From Lagopus muta (Eukaryota; Chordata; Aves; Galliformes; Phasianidae): a DNA stretch of 64,000 nt. Position 1 is the first letter of the stretch. Each line of letters opens with the position of its first letter. The notes below the pieces were generated by a model, which was given only the letters and a program-made list of their open reading frames with translations, ran no database searches and was not told the DNA's origin. The stretch is from contig NC_064435.1 in assembly GCF_023343835.1 (NCBI RefSeq), forward strand, positions 84,509,288 to 84,573,287, written 5' to 3'. A program made the translations under genes and the position numbers. Below are positions 34,324 to 47,441 of the stretch, piece after piece.

Positions 34324-37300
34324 AGAATGTAAGCATGCTTTTTTTTTCTTTTCTTTTCTTTTTTTTTTCTTTTTTTTTTTTGTGGGTAGTAGTTATACTT
34401 AGAATAAAAGCTGTGAACATGAAGCTTTAACAGTTAGCACCGTTTAGTCATTCGTGTGACATTCTTTTGTACTGCACAATTTTTCATCAGTATTAAAGTT
34501 TCATCTGCAATTGTCTTGCCCATTCATTTAGTTTTATCCTAATGCAGAAAAACCAGCCAGGACTGCTTTGCAATGCCTGCAGTGTAAAAGCTGAAGCCAT
34601 TAATTCTGACCAGTGATTCTCCCTCAATTTTTATAAGCTTTAGAAACCTCTGGATTTCATCTGGATTTTGTTAAGTCTAGTCTGGATGTGATCACCTCAC
34701 TTGCTGTACAGCTCCTCCGTACACAGAGAGTTCAGCTTCCTCTCCTTGTAGCTTTTGCCGTCTCCCACTGAAGTCAGTAGAAAGGCTCTTGTTGGCAAGG
34801 TTGGAAGGGCACAGATCATCAACCCCCTAAGGCACATGTGACTTAGCAGTACTGCAAGACTCCACAGCACTTTTAAGATATTGCCAGTTGGGCTCATTTC
34901 TCTACTTGGGAAAGAGAAAAAGCTTCTAGCAGGAGCAGCCCCTGCCATAAAGAGTAAAGCTGAGACTTTCTGGCTACTAAAGTTCAATCCTCTGGCATAA
35001 ATCTGTGAACACTGTACATGACAACAGTATAACAAGTCTTTACTAAAGCGAGAGTGTGAGTCAAAGCAACAGGCAAAACACAAACACCAAGCATCAAAAA
35101 AGGAACAAACATCTGACTCGGAAACGTTGTGTGCCAAATGCCCCAACACACAACAGGAGACTGTCATGTTGTTGATAGTATTTTGTCAGAATTATGTGCA
35201 ATTTGCTTATAGACATTGTTCAGTACAGATAAAATAGTGATCAGCCTCTCACCAAGGAACAAGTATATAACTCCTGAAAACAGTCTTTATATTCTGCCAT
35301 CCTTAGTGCCTCTGTGGCAAGAGGATGAGTGTTTGTGCAGACTGAGGAGTTGGGCTGTGCATTTCACAGGCTGCCAGACTGATTTCATGCAGTCTTGGAG
35401 GGGACAGCCTCTGGGGACTGCTCACAATTGCTTTTGTACCCGTGATGGATGAACACTGTCTCGTGTCTCCATGCAATCGGAAATCCAATTTGCATGTATA
35501 TTGCTGATGATTATTCAGACATTATTTTTATTAGGGAACCACACAGAGGCCTCTTCTGACAAGCAGTCCTATAGGTACTATATAAAAGCTTTATGACAGT
35601 CCTTCCACAAAGGCTTTCTGGAACCTAAGAGGAAGAAAAGAGCTTGAGTGTTTACAGCTGCTGCAAAGCTAAATGAGCAGGATCCTTTCTGCAAACTGTT
35701 CCTTATTTGCACAGAACTCACTCACAGGCAGCCACGTCTCTTGGGAGAGCAGAGGGCAGCACAGCAAAGTTCTCATAAGCTAGGCCACATTCCTCCTCTG
35801 GGACCATTTAGGATCAGATTTGCTGGATTTAGTCACTACAGAGTCTAACCCAGTGTATGAAAATACGTGAATAATCTGCACAGAGTCCTGCAGACATCTC
35901 TGTACTTACTGACAGTCACTTTTACCTTGAACCTCTGTGAGGTTCACACTCTATAACCACATTCTAGGCCATCTGCAAGGTGTGCTTTTATTCCCTAAGA
36001 TTTCTTAATAATATTCAGGACTGAGTTGTTAAAAGTTTTCTTTTCTGCTAACAGGCATTGCAACCAGAACCCACCCATGTCAGATACAAGCCATGGGCAT
36101 ACTAAGATACTACATACACCTGCCTGCTTTGCATGTCCAGCCTGGCAATTGAGTGGCTCTCCCATACGAAGAGGACAACAGTGAACAGTGAAACAATGGA
36201 ATCCATCAGGCTGAGGTGAGAGCCAAAATTTGCAGATTTCTGTCTTTGTGTTTGTTCTCCAGTCTGTTCAGTGCATCACACCACAGTAACAATTCTGTGT
36301 GTAGAACACCAGCGGCATGGGAAAAAAGGGCTTACACATACAGCAAACTTTTAATAGCACTTTAATACTTCCATCAGAAATTACTGGACTCAACAACATG
36401 ATTAACTCAGTTTTTGTAATTGATTTTACCAACAATTACTGACTAATGAAAAATGCCTGTTGTTTTTCTGGATGCTCTCAGCTTGACCCACGACACATAT
36501 CAAGAGGCAATAAACTATTTTATTCCTGTTTTCACTTCAACAACTGTCCCTTAGAGCGTCTCATACATTAATTCATTAGAACAATTTGGAGTAGATATCC
36601 GAAAGCAACTTTCGCTGTGGATATAAAAGGTTCATTACCCAAGACTGGATCCCTATCAACATTTCAACAGGGAGTTCTTTTTTCACTTCCAAATGTTCCT
36701 CCAGTCTATCAACTTTTATATTGCTACTTAGCACTGGCTCTAAGTCAGCAGCTTCATTTCCTAACTCAAGTAGCTTTATGCTTGCTTATTCTACAGTATG
36801 TGGGCAGTTTGCCCTGGAAAGCCCTATAATTAAAAGAGTTGAGACAAGACCTCAGCAGTAAATTGTCCCTGAATACTGAAAGTACACACACACACAAGCA
36901 GGGAAAGAAAGCACTTTACCCATCATAGGATTGAAAGCAATAAATGCTCACATTGTTCATGTCCATTTAAATGGACAGATGGAGCTGTTTGGGCCTATCA
37001 GGTCAATAATCCACAAACTAAGAAGGATTTATGTGATAGACCATAGTGGCTTAAATCCACTTTAAAAAGGAGAGTTACGGTAACTTGGAACAACGCTCAG
37101 TACATTCAGGGGACTGATGGCGGTAACTAACGATGAACCTTTTTTGAATTAGCATAGTTGTTTAAAAATTGAGCACAGAGGTGAAATAACAGGCTTTTAA
37201 AATGCCTGCATTCTGCTAGTTGTCAAACTACAGAAGCTTTAATGCAAGTGTCAAAACAGTGAGTCAGAGCCAGGTTGGCAGAACAGCATTTCCTCTGGGA

Positions 37301-40300
37301 CTGGTGCAGGGCCAGCCTCTGTTCTGCTTCTTGATTAAGGAAGCAACACGTGCAACCTTGTGATTTAGGGGGACAGTGCTCACTGTAAGTGCAGCATTGC
37401 TGGTTTGAGGCTTCTGAATTCCCGCTGAGCTGACCTCTGGGCAATCCCTAACCTTTCAAAGGCTCTTACCTCCCCAGAAGCATGGTGAAACCAGCCTGAA
37501 TGGGGCAACTCCAAGTGCAATCAAAGCCCCACTGTTTCCCCGTGGGAAGGTGAAGTGGTTTCCACCTGGTCAAAGTGGGTTACTCTTTGTCTGGTACAGG
37601 AGCAGGGCAGATAGCACTCCTGAGGATTTTGCTTGTTCTATTTGCATATTTTAAACAATTTAGTAGTTTGATTTGGATTGGGCCAATGTGTGACAGAGGT
37701 TTTGTACATCCTTTTCTCGCCAAGCAGGAGCAAAATGTTTTGGGTGCATCATGGAGCTGATTTAATGATGTGGGTAAGTGTTTATTTTGCTGCTATGTGT
37801 CTGAGTAAGTCTACAAATAGCAGCAAATATGAATTCAAGCTTTCTTCTGCCTTCTGGGGTAGTAGTCTATTTCTGTATTGTCTTTGCCTGTAAAAAGTCT
37901 TCGCTATTTCCAGATTTTTGGCTCTGGCTTTATTTGATTCCTACCCTTTCCCTCATACTTCTTTCCTTCTCCAAGCTTTCTTGTTCTTTGCTTTTATTTA
38001 TCTAAAATATTTGAAAGCTTCTATAATTCTGTCCTAGCAACAGTAGCTTGCTTTCTTTTTCTGCCTCTGTGAGAGCTTGAAAGTATCTCATAATTGTGTC
38101 TCTCAAAAACATTACAAGGCATTAGACAAGGTTTTTCACTATCTGTAGGAAATACGACCCCATAACAAGTAACAAGAGAGTTGATTTTAGTGGTGGTCAT
38201 CAACTAGAATGAGAAAATGTGGAAGTGCAATACATGGGCCCATCTTGCATAGGAGCAGCTCCCTGTGGACAAGCTCTCTAATGTTCTTCTCGTCACATCA
38301 ACTCATTTAATCTTTTCACCCAGGGAGCAAAGCTTACCTTCCTCCTGCTACTAAGGAAAATGCACTCAGTTTGAGGTGTTTAGATAAAAATGTGTCATTG
38401 AAACCTATAAACAAATGCAGAATAAATAGAGAAGCCTAAGAGAATGCTCTGAGCTGCAAACCATCACAGCCTTGGATGAATGCTCCTGTTAGAGTCAAGA
38501 GCTGTTCTGCTTGCAGCCCAGAAGGTGTATGGTTAAATGCACTGACATGGTTTTTCTTGTTGCTTTCAAGGAGTTCAAAAGACTTACACCCACCAGCAGC
38601 AGAAATTTGTGGGAGCTGAACAAAGGAAGGGTGCTAGGAGTTTAACTTAACTGCTTCTGGTTGGTTCTGTGCGCTTCTTCTCCTGATGTGTGAAAAGTGT
38701 GTGTATGCATAAAATATAAGCAGCTCCAATAGCATTTTATACTGAAATGCGTTCCTTGTTTTAATATATGTATATAGAAATGGAGCCTAGTCTATTCCAA
38801 AACGTTTAAACTGTAGAAAAATGAAGAACTGGACTTCAATTTGAATTTAATTGCTCAATCTATTCTTAGAGAGTGAGGTTACTACATGCGGTAACTTCAT
38901 TAGGCAAGTGCTCTTTGTAAAAATGATGTATCTTCTCTTAATTACCTTTCTGTTGCTTTACTCAGTCCTGGTTTCTGTGTCCTTAGATCCATACTCCCAC
39001 ATAGATGTTATTTATCAAAGGGCCTTTCAGATACCCAAGAAAATGCCCACAATCTCAAAATACAGAATTGTAGGTCGTGCTTTATTTTGCCCCTTTGATG
39101 ACTAAAAATGTCAGGAACAGCATCTTTGAAATGCGTCACCTTCTCATAACTTCTAAAACACTGTCATCTTCTTTCATTAAGCAGTGAAGAAAAATATTAT
39201 TCATAAAACCTGAAGAGGAGAAAGGAGAGTTGGGGAGGCCTTGGTAGTTTGAAGGACCTGGAAGACCTAGAATTCATATTTATTCAGTGCAGAATCTGAA
39301 CAGGTACTTATCTTAGTCTCAGAGCTGAAGACCAGGATCTAGGATTACAGCTGACTTTGAAGAAGGGTTTATTGATTTGCTGACAGCTACAGAAAAATAA
39401 AGAAGTTATTTTGATTTCAGATGATGAATATTTAAACAAAAAAATCACAGAATTAAGAACTAAAAAGAATCACTTCTGGTGAAGAAGTGTCTTGATTGGT
39501 CTGAAGCAGTGTTGTTTTCAATTTGAGTTTTCTGAATAATTTTAAAATACACTTTGGAAGTCATTTCAAATGGAAAAGTTGTTTTGTACTTGAAAAGCAA
39601 AATACATCACTACCAAAAATGTCAGGATACAATGTTTTGACTTTCTCAGGTTTGTTTGTTGCGCACTCCCACCACAGCTATTTCTAAGAACACACACTTT
39701 AGTCAAATCGACCCAAATTCAAAAAATATTTCGCTATCGTCGAAAAAGTTATAGGAGCTTTTTCACTTGATGCTTCAGACGAACATTTGTCCAGTTGTGG
39801 ACACAGAAATAGTTAATAACACCTTATTTTTATAACCTTTTGCCCTGCATAATCCTTTAATGACGGAATTTATGCAGCGGTTATCCCCAGTGAATGGATA
39901 ACCCATGAGTGAGCAGAACAGCAAAATATGCAGTGTGTCAGTGTCAGCAGTGAGATATCAGCGTGTGATGGCAGAGTGAGAAAAGATTTAAGTGGAGCTG
40001 TTTGTCATGTAACTAGTGCAGAGTTGCACACAGATCTGGATAAAGTTGAAGGCTGAATTTCTGGTATGGTACGTACAAGGAATATATACTCATTGGCCTC
40101 AAAAGGCTGAACAACATCACCGTGCCTGCAAAGGTGCCTTGTGGTGAGGTCAGCTGGACGAAGAAATAACAGAAGTATCAAGAGGTGCAAAATGAAATTG
40201 CGGCCCTGCTGAACTCACTGGGAACTCTGCCATATGTGCTACACTTGACTTTTTCTTGAAAACAGGTTACTTTTGAGCTTGTGAGGCTGAGCACCCCAGC

Positions 40301-41548
40301 TTCATACCAAACAGAAACTTACTTGGGCACGTGTTTTGTTTTTCTTTTTGTCTGTGTGCACTCCCCTGACCCATACATGTGCTGTTTTACACAGAAACAT
40401 GGTGTAAAATCCTACCATGTTCTAACAGGTACCAGAGCAGATGTCCATTAAAATGTTATGATATACCATAATAGACAATCAGCTTCCCAGTGGAAAGGAG
40501 CAGATGTAACTGGAGAAATGAGGAGTCTCTCCACCTAGTACCAGTGCAGGTTTCTTCTGGTGATCTATTGGAAAGTCTTCTGCACTGATACATCAACAGC
40601 AGGGAAATCAGCTTATATTGAATACATTCATACAATGAATTAAACAAGATTTCCTGTATGAAGGATAATTATTCTAATGATGAAACATAAAGCTTCTATT
40701 TATGTGAATAAGAGCTAGCATCACCTGGAGCTTCTGAGCTCAGTCCCTTTGTGCAGATGTTTGTGTCTCTCTTTTCTGTAGAATAGTAAGATTTCCACAC
40801 CCTCAGATACCTCATAAATTCTTCAAGCTTAACTTATGGGCACCAAAAATATATCCCGAGTATGTCAAGGTCTTAAAACAATATAAGCAACAGAGAATAA
40901 AGCAAATGTGGAAAAATGACCTTGTTACCTTAGCAGATTCTTTTCCCCATGTTATGGAGAGAGGGCAATACAAGTTCTCTGTAGGCTCCACCAGTTCAAC
41001 TTTATGACAGTCTCTTTGGTTTCTAAGTATTGCGGCCTGTGGATACCTTGCATAGTCATTGGAGTTGTTTTGATCTTAATCACTAACACTGGTCATAGAA
41101 ATTCTGACAGCCTGACTGGAGCCTAGAAATAGGATCTCCACAATTGACAATGAGGGTTTTATCACCCTCACTGGCCTGAGGGTGTTTATGAGAATGTAAG
41201 TCACTTCTACCAAATATTTCACATTTTGTATGTGTCTTCTAATTCAATAAAGCCAACATTCATATAATCAACATCATCAAAACCAGGTCATCAAAACCTA
41301 TACTACTCATGAATTATCACAAAGCATCTGTCACATGCTTAATCTGCTTTTTAAAGCGGGGAGAATGCCTTTGCTTAAGCCTATGTCTTAAGTTACTACT
41401 TTAGCTCTCTGTGGTTTGACACGGCATGATTGGAGGGCATGATTACTTATTGTACAACATGCGTTGTAGAAGCAGCTGACTGATTATCAAGCAGTGGCTC
41501 TAAGCAGGTTGTTTAAAGCTTTTAGCATTCTAATGTTAGTCCTAAAAA
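34324..41548. other. Unique non-coding DNA (7.2 kb)
   Basis: A T/C-rich low-complexity tract lies at 34340-34381 and a short (CA)n at about 36887-36897. A strong TATA-like word (TATATAAAAG, 35579-35588) has no supported transcript near it. A regulatory-looking patch at 39655-39910 is listed separately. Open frames up to 156 codons (34697-35167 minus) have no recognisable domain. Confidence 0.5.
39655..39910. promoter_or_regulatory. Candidate conserved non-coding element
   Basis: Eight CpG dinucleotides survive in about 220 AT-rich bases, unlike the flanks. The patch contains TAATCC near 39851-39856, TTTCG/CGAAA as a short inverted repeat at 39730-39745, and a perfect 8-bp hairpin (GGTTATCC at 39879-39886 pairing with GGATAACC at 39896-39903, loop of 9) holding two opposed GATAA words. 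Composition and motif clustering suggest a constrained element, but this is inference without cross-species alignment. Confidence 0.3.
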
Positions 41549-42098
41549 ATTGGTCCCCCAGTACCCAGCGCTGGTGAGGCTGCACCTTAAGTGCTGTGTT
41601 CAGTGTTGGGCCTCTCACTGCAAAAAACACTGAGGTGCTGGTGTGTGTCCAGAGGAGGGTAATGAAGCTCTGAGGAGTCTGGAGCACTGTCCTGTGAGGA
41701 GTGGCTGAGGGAATGGGATGGTTCAGTCTGGAGAAGAGGAGGCACAGGGGAGAGCTGATCGCTCCCTACAACTCCTGGAAAGAGGTTGAGCTGAGGTGGG
41801 AGTTGGCCTCTGCTCTCATGTAACAGCAGAAGCATGAGAAGTGATGGCCTCAAGTGGCACCACCAAGGGAGGTTCATGTTGGATATTAGGAAGAATATCT
41901 TCTCAGAAAAAGTGCTGAGGCCTTGGCACAGGCTGCCCAGAGAAGTGGTGGGGTGACTGTCCCTGGAGATGTTTAAGCAAAGGGTAGATGGTGACACTTA
42001 GGGACACGGTTTTGTGGGCAGCAGTGGTGGTAGCTGGGCAGTCAAACTAGATGAACTTACAGGTCTTTTCCAACCTTAATGATTCTGTGATTCTATGA
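41549..42098 (+). mobile_element. CR1: CR1 LINE, 3' fragment with intact tail
   Basis: Plus-strand CR1 from 'ctggtgaggctgcacctta' through 'gtccagaggagggtaatgaagct', 'ctgtgaggagtggctgagggaat', 'ttggatattaggaagaatatcttctc', 'gcccagagaagtggtgg', 'aactagatgaacttacagg' and 'caaccttaatgattctgtgattctatga'. The 3' end at 42098 is intact. Minus-strand frames of 66 and 136 codons across it are antisense shadows. Interrupted by stops; not functional. Confidence 0.95.
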
Positions 42099-43189
42099 AA
42101 ATGTTAGCATAATTGGAAACTGCTGTTCGTTATAATGCTTCTTGCACTTGAATAGTATTCTTTCTTAGGTGAAAAAGTAGACAGTCAGCTTCCATAAGGG
42201 CTGTGACAATGGACCTGTCAGTCACTTCAGAATTCTAACTGTGAAAAGTAAATGGTTTTCATCAAATCTTGAGGAACTTCTTTCACTGCAGTTGCATATA
42301 TTTGCATATTGATTCACAGATAAGTGTATGCCAATAGCCACTTCTGTGAACAGATGTTGACTTCTAGAAGTATCAGAGTTCCATGAACAAGTACATATTT
42401 TTGCATGCACAGAGAAATGCATAATCTGTATGCTTCCAGCATGTATATAGAGTCATAGCACATTCATCAGCCTTTGCAGAAACACTCATTCTTCTCAGTA
42501 ACATCAAGCAAGAATTAAAAAAGGAGACATACAAAAAAGAAATAGTGCTGCAGAAGTATTGCTAATAGAGATACCGTATGCAGTACACTGACATATTTTT
42601 TGGGAAGAAAAAAAAGAAGAAAGCAAGCAACATTCAATTTTAAATGTTGTTTGTCAAAGAGTGTGATGATTAAATATGTTCTTAGTCATCATCATAACAA
42701 TTATGTAGCAAATATTGAAATAACAGACACTACCTAAAAGTTCAAACATTTCGTATGGGATGTTCTAGTAATGGATTGGAAGGAATCTACTATGCATTTC
42801 TTATCAAAATAAATCTTATGAAATAGGGACATTTAATAGAGAGCTGTCATAGACTGGCATCATATATTGGAAAAAAAAGCTTCAAATCAAGTTTCAGCAC
42901 TGTTTTTGAAAAAAAAAAAAACTTTTTAGCTCAAGGGATAAATCTACTTTCCTGATGACTGAAACAAAAGTTTTTATAAATATGTTTTGAGACACTAATA
43001 TATTTTTCAGACCAAAATGAAATCAGGCAGTATGTAACACAAACAACTAGTTAGGGGAGTGAAATGCATATATTTGCTCTGCTCTGTCGCTCCTCGGGCA
43101 TTCTAAGGCAAGTCAACAGTTCTTCCCCAATAACAGGTATTACTAAAGCAGTTTCTATACAAATACATTAAAAATCCAAGATACATGAA
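42099..43189. other. Unique AT-rich non-coding DNA
   Basis: Contains A-runs near 42611 and 42909-42920. No gene or repeat family recognised. Confidence 0.55.
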
Positions 43190-43712
43190 GACTGCTCTGA
43201 AAGTAATGCATCCAATTTTATTATTTTGGCCCACAGTATCAAAGGTGGATCTTGGTGGTATGCCAGTAGAAGCTGAACCTTCCCGTCTCATTACATTTTG
43301 TTGCTGTGTTTCAGATGGCAGCAGAGGGGCAGTCTGACAAAATGGCATCTGACATGAAATGCGGATGAAACAAAGGTGTCACTGAATTTCTCCATGCATA
43401 AAAAATGGCTCCCATTAGCTTGCTGAACATTTCCCATCAATGCTTGCTGAACATTTCTGGAGCCCAAGCAGTGGATGTGAGCACAGTGAGGGGGTGGGTG
43501 CTGTGTTATGTCAAAGGTGACAGTGACAGTGGGTCACCTCTGCTGGTGCAGATTTTTATGAGTGCAGCATGCAGGCTTTTGTTTATCTATAGCATTTTTG
43601 AAGTTGGTGTTTTGTAGCTGAGAATATGCTCAATCAAACAGTGTTATTGTACTCTTCATATCTGTTTTAATTTCTGTGGAAGCAAAGAGGAGGCATTACT
43701 TTCGAAGCATCC
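43190..43712 (+). mobile_element. Non-autonomous mariner-type DNA transposon, copy B
   Basis: Bounded by inverted repeats: left GCTCTGAAAGTAATGCATCC (from about 43194) and right, read on the minus strand, GCTTCGAAAGTAATGCCTCCT. The interior is colinear with the copy at 51465-52012, sharing 'atggcagcagaggggca', 'ctgacaaaatggcatctgacatg', 'gtggatgtgagcacagtgag' and 'gtgggtcacctctgctggtg'. I recognise this as the short galliform mariner-like family (Galluhop/Mariner1_GG type) from memory; no transposase remains. The duplicated TA target is blurred by mutation. Orientation label is arbitrary, but both copies point the same way. Confidence 0.85.
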
Positions 43713-44122
43713 TACATACATAGCTTATGGATTTTTGGTTTGGTTTGTTTGTCTCAGTTTTCTACTATGACTAGCAAAGAATCCATCCACTTTTATTCTG
43801 ATGCTGCCTTTGCTGTGTTCTTTAGGATAATACACGTTGACATCCTGAACTTTGTTCCATCAGAACATTAAATAATGGGAAATTTGTTTGTCATCTTCAA
43901 TGTTCTTTACCGTGCTTTCAATTTTTGCCTGAGAAATCAGATTTTCTGTTATGATAAACAGCCTATAACACTTCCCTCTTGTTTTCAACATGGCAAGTAA
44001 TCTGAAGCGGATCCTTAACATCCAGACCTCCTGATTTTACAGACAGAGGAAGTGGGTGGCTCAATGGGAGCAGGCTAGAAAAGAATCAGAAGAGCAGAAA
44101 GCAAAAGGAAAGAATAGTATAA
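43713..44122. other. Unique non-coding spacer
   Basis: About 410 bases between the mariner-type copy and the next CR1. Nothing recognised. Confidence 0.55.
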
Positions 44123-44815
44123 AAGAATCACAGAATATCGTGAGTTGGAATACACCCACAAGGATCCTCAAGTCCAACCCCTAGCTCTGCACAGGACCAC
44201 CTGATGTCTGAGAACATTGTCCAAACACTGCCTGAACTCTGCCATCTCAGGGCTGTGAGCGCAGCCCTGGGCAGCCTGTTCCAGGGCTGGACCACTTTCA
44301 GGTGCAGACCCTTTCCCTAACCCCCAGCTGCCCCTCCTCGACACAGCTCCATGCCGTCCCCTCAGGCCCTGTCTCTGTCACACAGAGCAGAGCTCAGCGC
44401 TCACCCTCTGCTCCCTGTGAGGAGCTGCAGCTGCCATCAGGCCTCCCCTCAGCTCCTCTGAGCTGAACCAACAAAGTGACCTCAGCTGCTCCTCATACAC
44501 CTTGTCCTCTACTACGTTCACCATCTTCACAGCCTTCCTTTGGATGCTCTCTAATAGTTTTATGCCCTCCTTATATAGTGGCACCCAGACCTGCCCCCAG
44601 TGCAGGTGCACAGCACAGAGTGCAGTTGGACAACCCCTTTCCTTGCCTGGTGGCAGCGCTGGGCCTGATGCACCCCAGGGTACAGTTGGCCTTTTAGGCT
44701 TCCAGGGCATGCTGCTGGCTCTCATTCAACTTGCCACCAACCAGAATGCCCAAGTCACTTTCAGTGCAGCTGATTCCCAGCCTATCATCCACCAGTGTGT
44801 ACATATTGTCAAGGT
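44123..44815 (-). mobile_element. CR1: CR1 LINE, GC-rich subfamily, 3' fragment
   Basis: The left edge reads AAGAATCACAGAATATCGTGAG, then 'ggatcctcaagtccaacccct', 'gggcagcctgttccagggctggacca', 'tcctcatacaccttgtcctcta', 'cagccttcctttggatgctctctaatag' and 'catgctgctggctctcattcaacttgccaccaa'. The C-rich 3' portion is characteristic of the CR1 group whose copies end in GATATTCTGTGATTCT. The minus-strand frame 44378-44725 reads LLESIQRKAVKMVNVVEDKV and is decayed ORF2. Right boundary approximate. Confidence 0.93.
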
Positions 44816-47289
44816 GTTTGTTTGTTCTTAAAAAGCTAGGAGTCTAAGTCCTGTCTTGGAGGCAAATTTAACTTCTCTGGGTGTATACTGAGAGCTACTA
44901 CCAAAGGCAAGGCTTTCATAATCAGTGTTAGGTGTACTTTTTTTTTTCTTTTTTTTTTTTTCTTTAATTCCAAGATAGTTTCCATATGATTTTCTGAGTA
45001 CATGTCTGAAATTTTGCCCCATTTTGCTGGCCCTGGTATTCTGGTGGTAGGAAGCAGGATATCACATGTAGTTTCACAAAAGATTTGAAACACTAGCATA
45101 ATTTTTCCTGTTACTATTTTCCTATTACTTTTCCTATTCCCTATTACTAAAAATGCAGGACACATGACTATGGCTGCTGCAGGTGAACAACTTTACCTAA
45201 GTATCATAATTAAAGGCAAAACATAGAATGAATTGCTATTTCACCGGAGTCTTCCTATAGGTCTGCCTAAAGAGAGGAATAATCTCATGTGAAAGAAAAT
45301 GCTGCTCACATTTACATAGATGATTATGTATCTCATTTACTATTTACAGACACAAGAACAGGGCTAAACGTCTTCTTACTGGTACGTTGTTATGGGCCTT
45401 TTTAAAAAAAAATTTCTATTCTTTGAATGTTAGTAGAAGCCAAAGTTTACATGAAGTCTATCAATGTAATTGTTTCAGTGTTCCTTTGCATTTAAGGAGT
45501 TTTCATCAGGAATAGTTTCTGATGCTGTTTATTCTTGCAGACTGAAGCTTTTATCTTGGTGACTTTGACCTTGATACTTCTGAAGCATTACTTCATAATA
45601 CTTCTAACTACTGAAGTTAGATGCCCACCCGTGTTCCTTTTCCTATTTAGTTAGTGATTCAGTCTCCCTCCTATACCACAAAACCACAAAACTAGAATTA
45701 ACTAGAGACAGATTGTGAAAAATCCTTCTTTCAATGTGGTAGCTCATATTATTGCAGTTCTCTGGTGCAGTTCTTGAATAAACCTCATGTGTTTCGATTT
45801 TTCTTCAGCTGTCTTCTGTGGATTGCCCTCCTAATAAGATGCTGACACACTTGGACACCACTTACATGCTTGCTTACATACTTTACACAGACACAAAAAA
45901 TAAAATTCGAGCCTTCCAAATATATTGCCATTACCTCTTGACTTCCTAGGAATGTCCTCATGTGCAATGTCTTGTCTGTGAGATGCTCAAGGTGAATGAG
46001 GCACAGTCTTAAAGCAGAATCCAAGAAAATTAATTTTTTGACCATGTCTCAACTACAACTAGAACTTGACTACCTTCACTTTCTCTATCTCATGTATGCA
46101 TACCAAGTGTAAGTTCACAGTTTGTCTACTAACCTTTCCAGTCTTTCTAGAGAGATTTGAGTCCCTGAATTGTATCTGAAGACTCTTTTTCAAACCCATC
46201 CACAAATCAGAACAAGTGAGTTGCATTAAGCAAAAATAAATGAGCCTCCTTTATATAAGAAGGAACTGGAAGGAAAACAAAAAATTATATACAGAAAACT
46301 TTGATTGAAGAGTAGCTTGGGTCATCTGTAAATGTAGCTCTGACTTTAATTTGAAACAAGTATTTCTTGAAAGCACAAGGACAACAGATTACCTTGAGAT
46401 TTCTCATCTCTGTTGGTTTGGGTTACCTCCTTTAGCAATTGCCAATGTAAGCTATGCTATTCTAACTAAAGGAGTAAGCTGTGAATATAGAGCAAATGTC
46501 ATCTTAATACTTGCTAAAATATGATACTTTGGAGTATGGTGTGTCCAAGCTGGCTGATGAAGAGAAGTGGTATTTAATAGAATCTCCTAAAAATAAGCAT
46601 GGATAGATATTCAGTATCCTTATCTGATGAAAATGCGAGTTTTTGAAAGTATGGTCTTTGGAACAGCTTCACTGATGAACCTCCTTTCCTTTATAATAAA
46701 AACAAAATAATTTTTGGCAGGGTTCGCTATACTAAGTTCACAAATCTAAATAAGTCTGTTTCCCAAAGGTTATTTTGGTATCCTATTCTTCCACAGTTAA
46801 TTAGCTAATGAGCAGTGCAAAGTAACAGTAGCCTATGTGGCTGAAGCAGTACTGGTCTCACTGAGCGCTGACTAAACAAGCAGGTAGTTGGTAGAGCTCT
46901 GAGGGGCAGATGAAACATGCTTCTGAGCATCATTAGAATCACTTCCATATGTTTGTCTACAAATCAAAAGAAACATCATTACTGTCTCTGCAGCGATACA
47001 TTAAAAATATTCTTGAACCATTACCATGTGACGTGCTTAATGACAGCGAGAAATTAACAAGCTGGTTATATTCAACAGTCTGGTCAATTTCTTGGAACAC
47101 TGCTTGTAATTTAGTCACTGCACAGGAAACAGAAATACCTTTCTTTCCTCTTTATCTGATTTTAGGATCTGAATACTTTCAGGATGCTTGAAGAATATAG
47201 GAGTCAAATGGTGGGGGACAGCCACCCATGCACTTGTGCCCCTTCCCCCTAAGACCCTCTCTGATGAACCCCATGGGACCCAAGGGAAC
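44816..47289. other. Unique AT-rich non-coding DNA with a T-rich tract
   Basis: A T-rich tract lies at 44938-44965. No gene recognised; frames of 80-109 codons on either strand have no domain. Confidence 0.5.
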
Positions 47290-47441
47290 AGCTGGATATT
47301 AGAAAAAGGTTCTTGCCAGTATTCAAGAGGTATCTGAATAACGCTTTCCAAAATATGGTTTGAATTTTGGCTGGTCTCATGTAGAGCCAGAAGCTGGTGA
47401 TCATTATGGATCCCTTCCAAGTTCAGATATTCTATTTCATG
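47290..47441 (+). mobile_element. CR1: CR1 LINE, short old 3' fragment
   Basis: Plus-strand words in CR1 order: 'gctggatattagaaaaaggttctt' region, 'tctgaataacgctttccaaaatatggtttgaattttggctggtc' region, 'gtagagccagaagctggtgatca', 'ggatcccttccaagttcagatattctattt'. This matches the CR1 group with a GATATTCT tail, the same group as the copy at 44123-44815. Only about 150 bases remain. Confidence 0.85.

Noticed and set aside
34697..35167. 156-codon minus-strand frame, among the longest in the window
   Set aside because: Cysteine- and phenylalanine-rich composition without domain or homolog known to me; length is within expectation for 64 kb in six frames.
35579..35588. Strong TATA-like word TATATAAAAG (and TATATAAGG near 62226)
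   Set aside because: No initiator, coding frame or CpG context nearby; such words are frequent in AT-rich DNA.
38851..39105. 84-codon frame with a hydrophobic segment resembling a signal peptide (MMYLLLITFLLLYSVLVSV)
   Set aside because: No known family, no promoter or splice context, AT-rich DNA readily yields hydrophobic leucine-rich frames; treated as chance.
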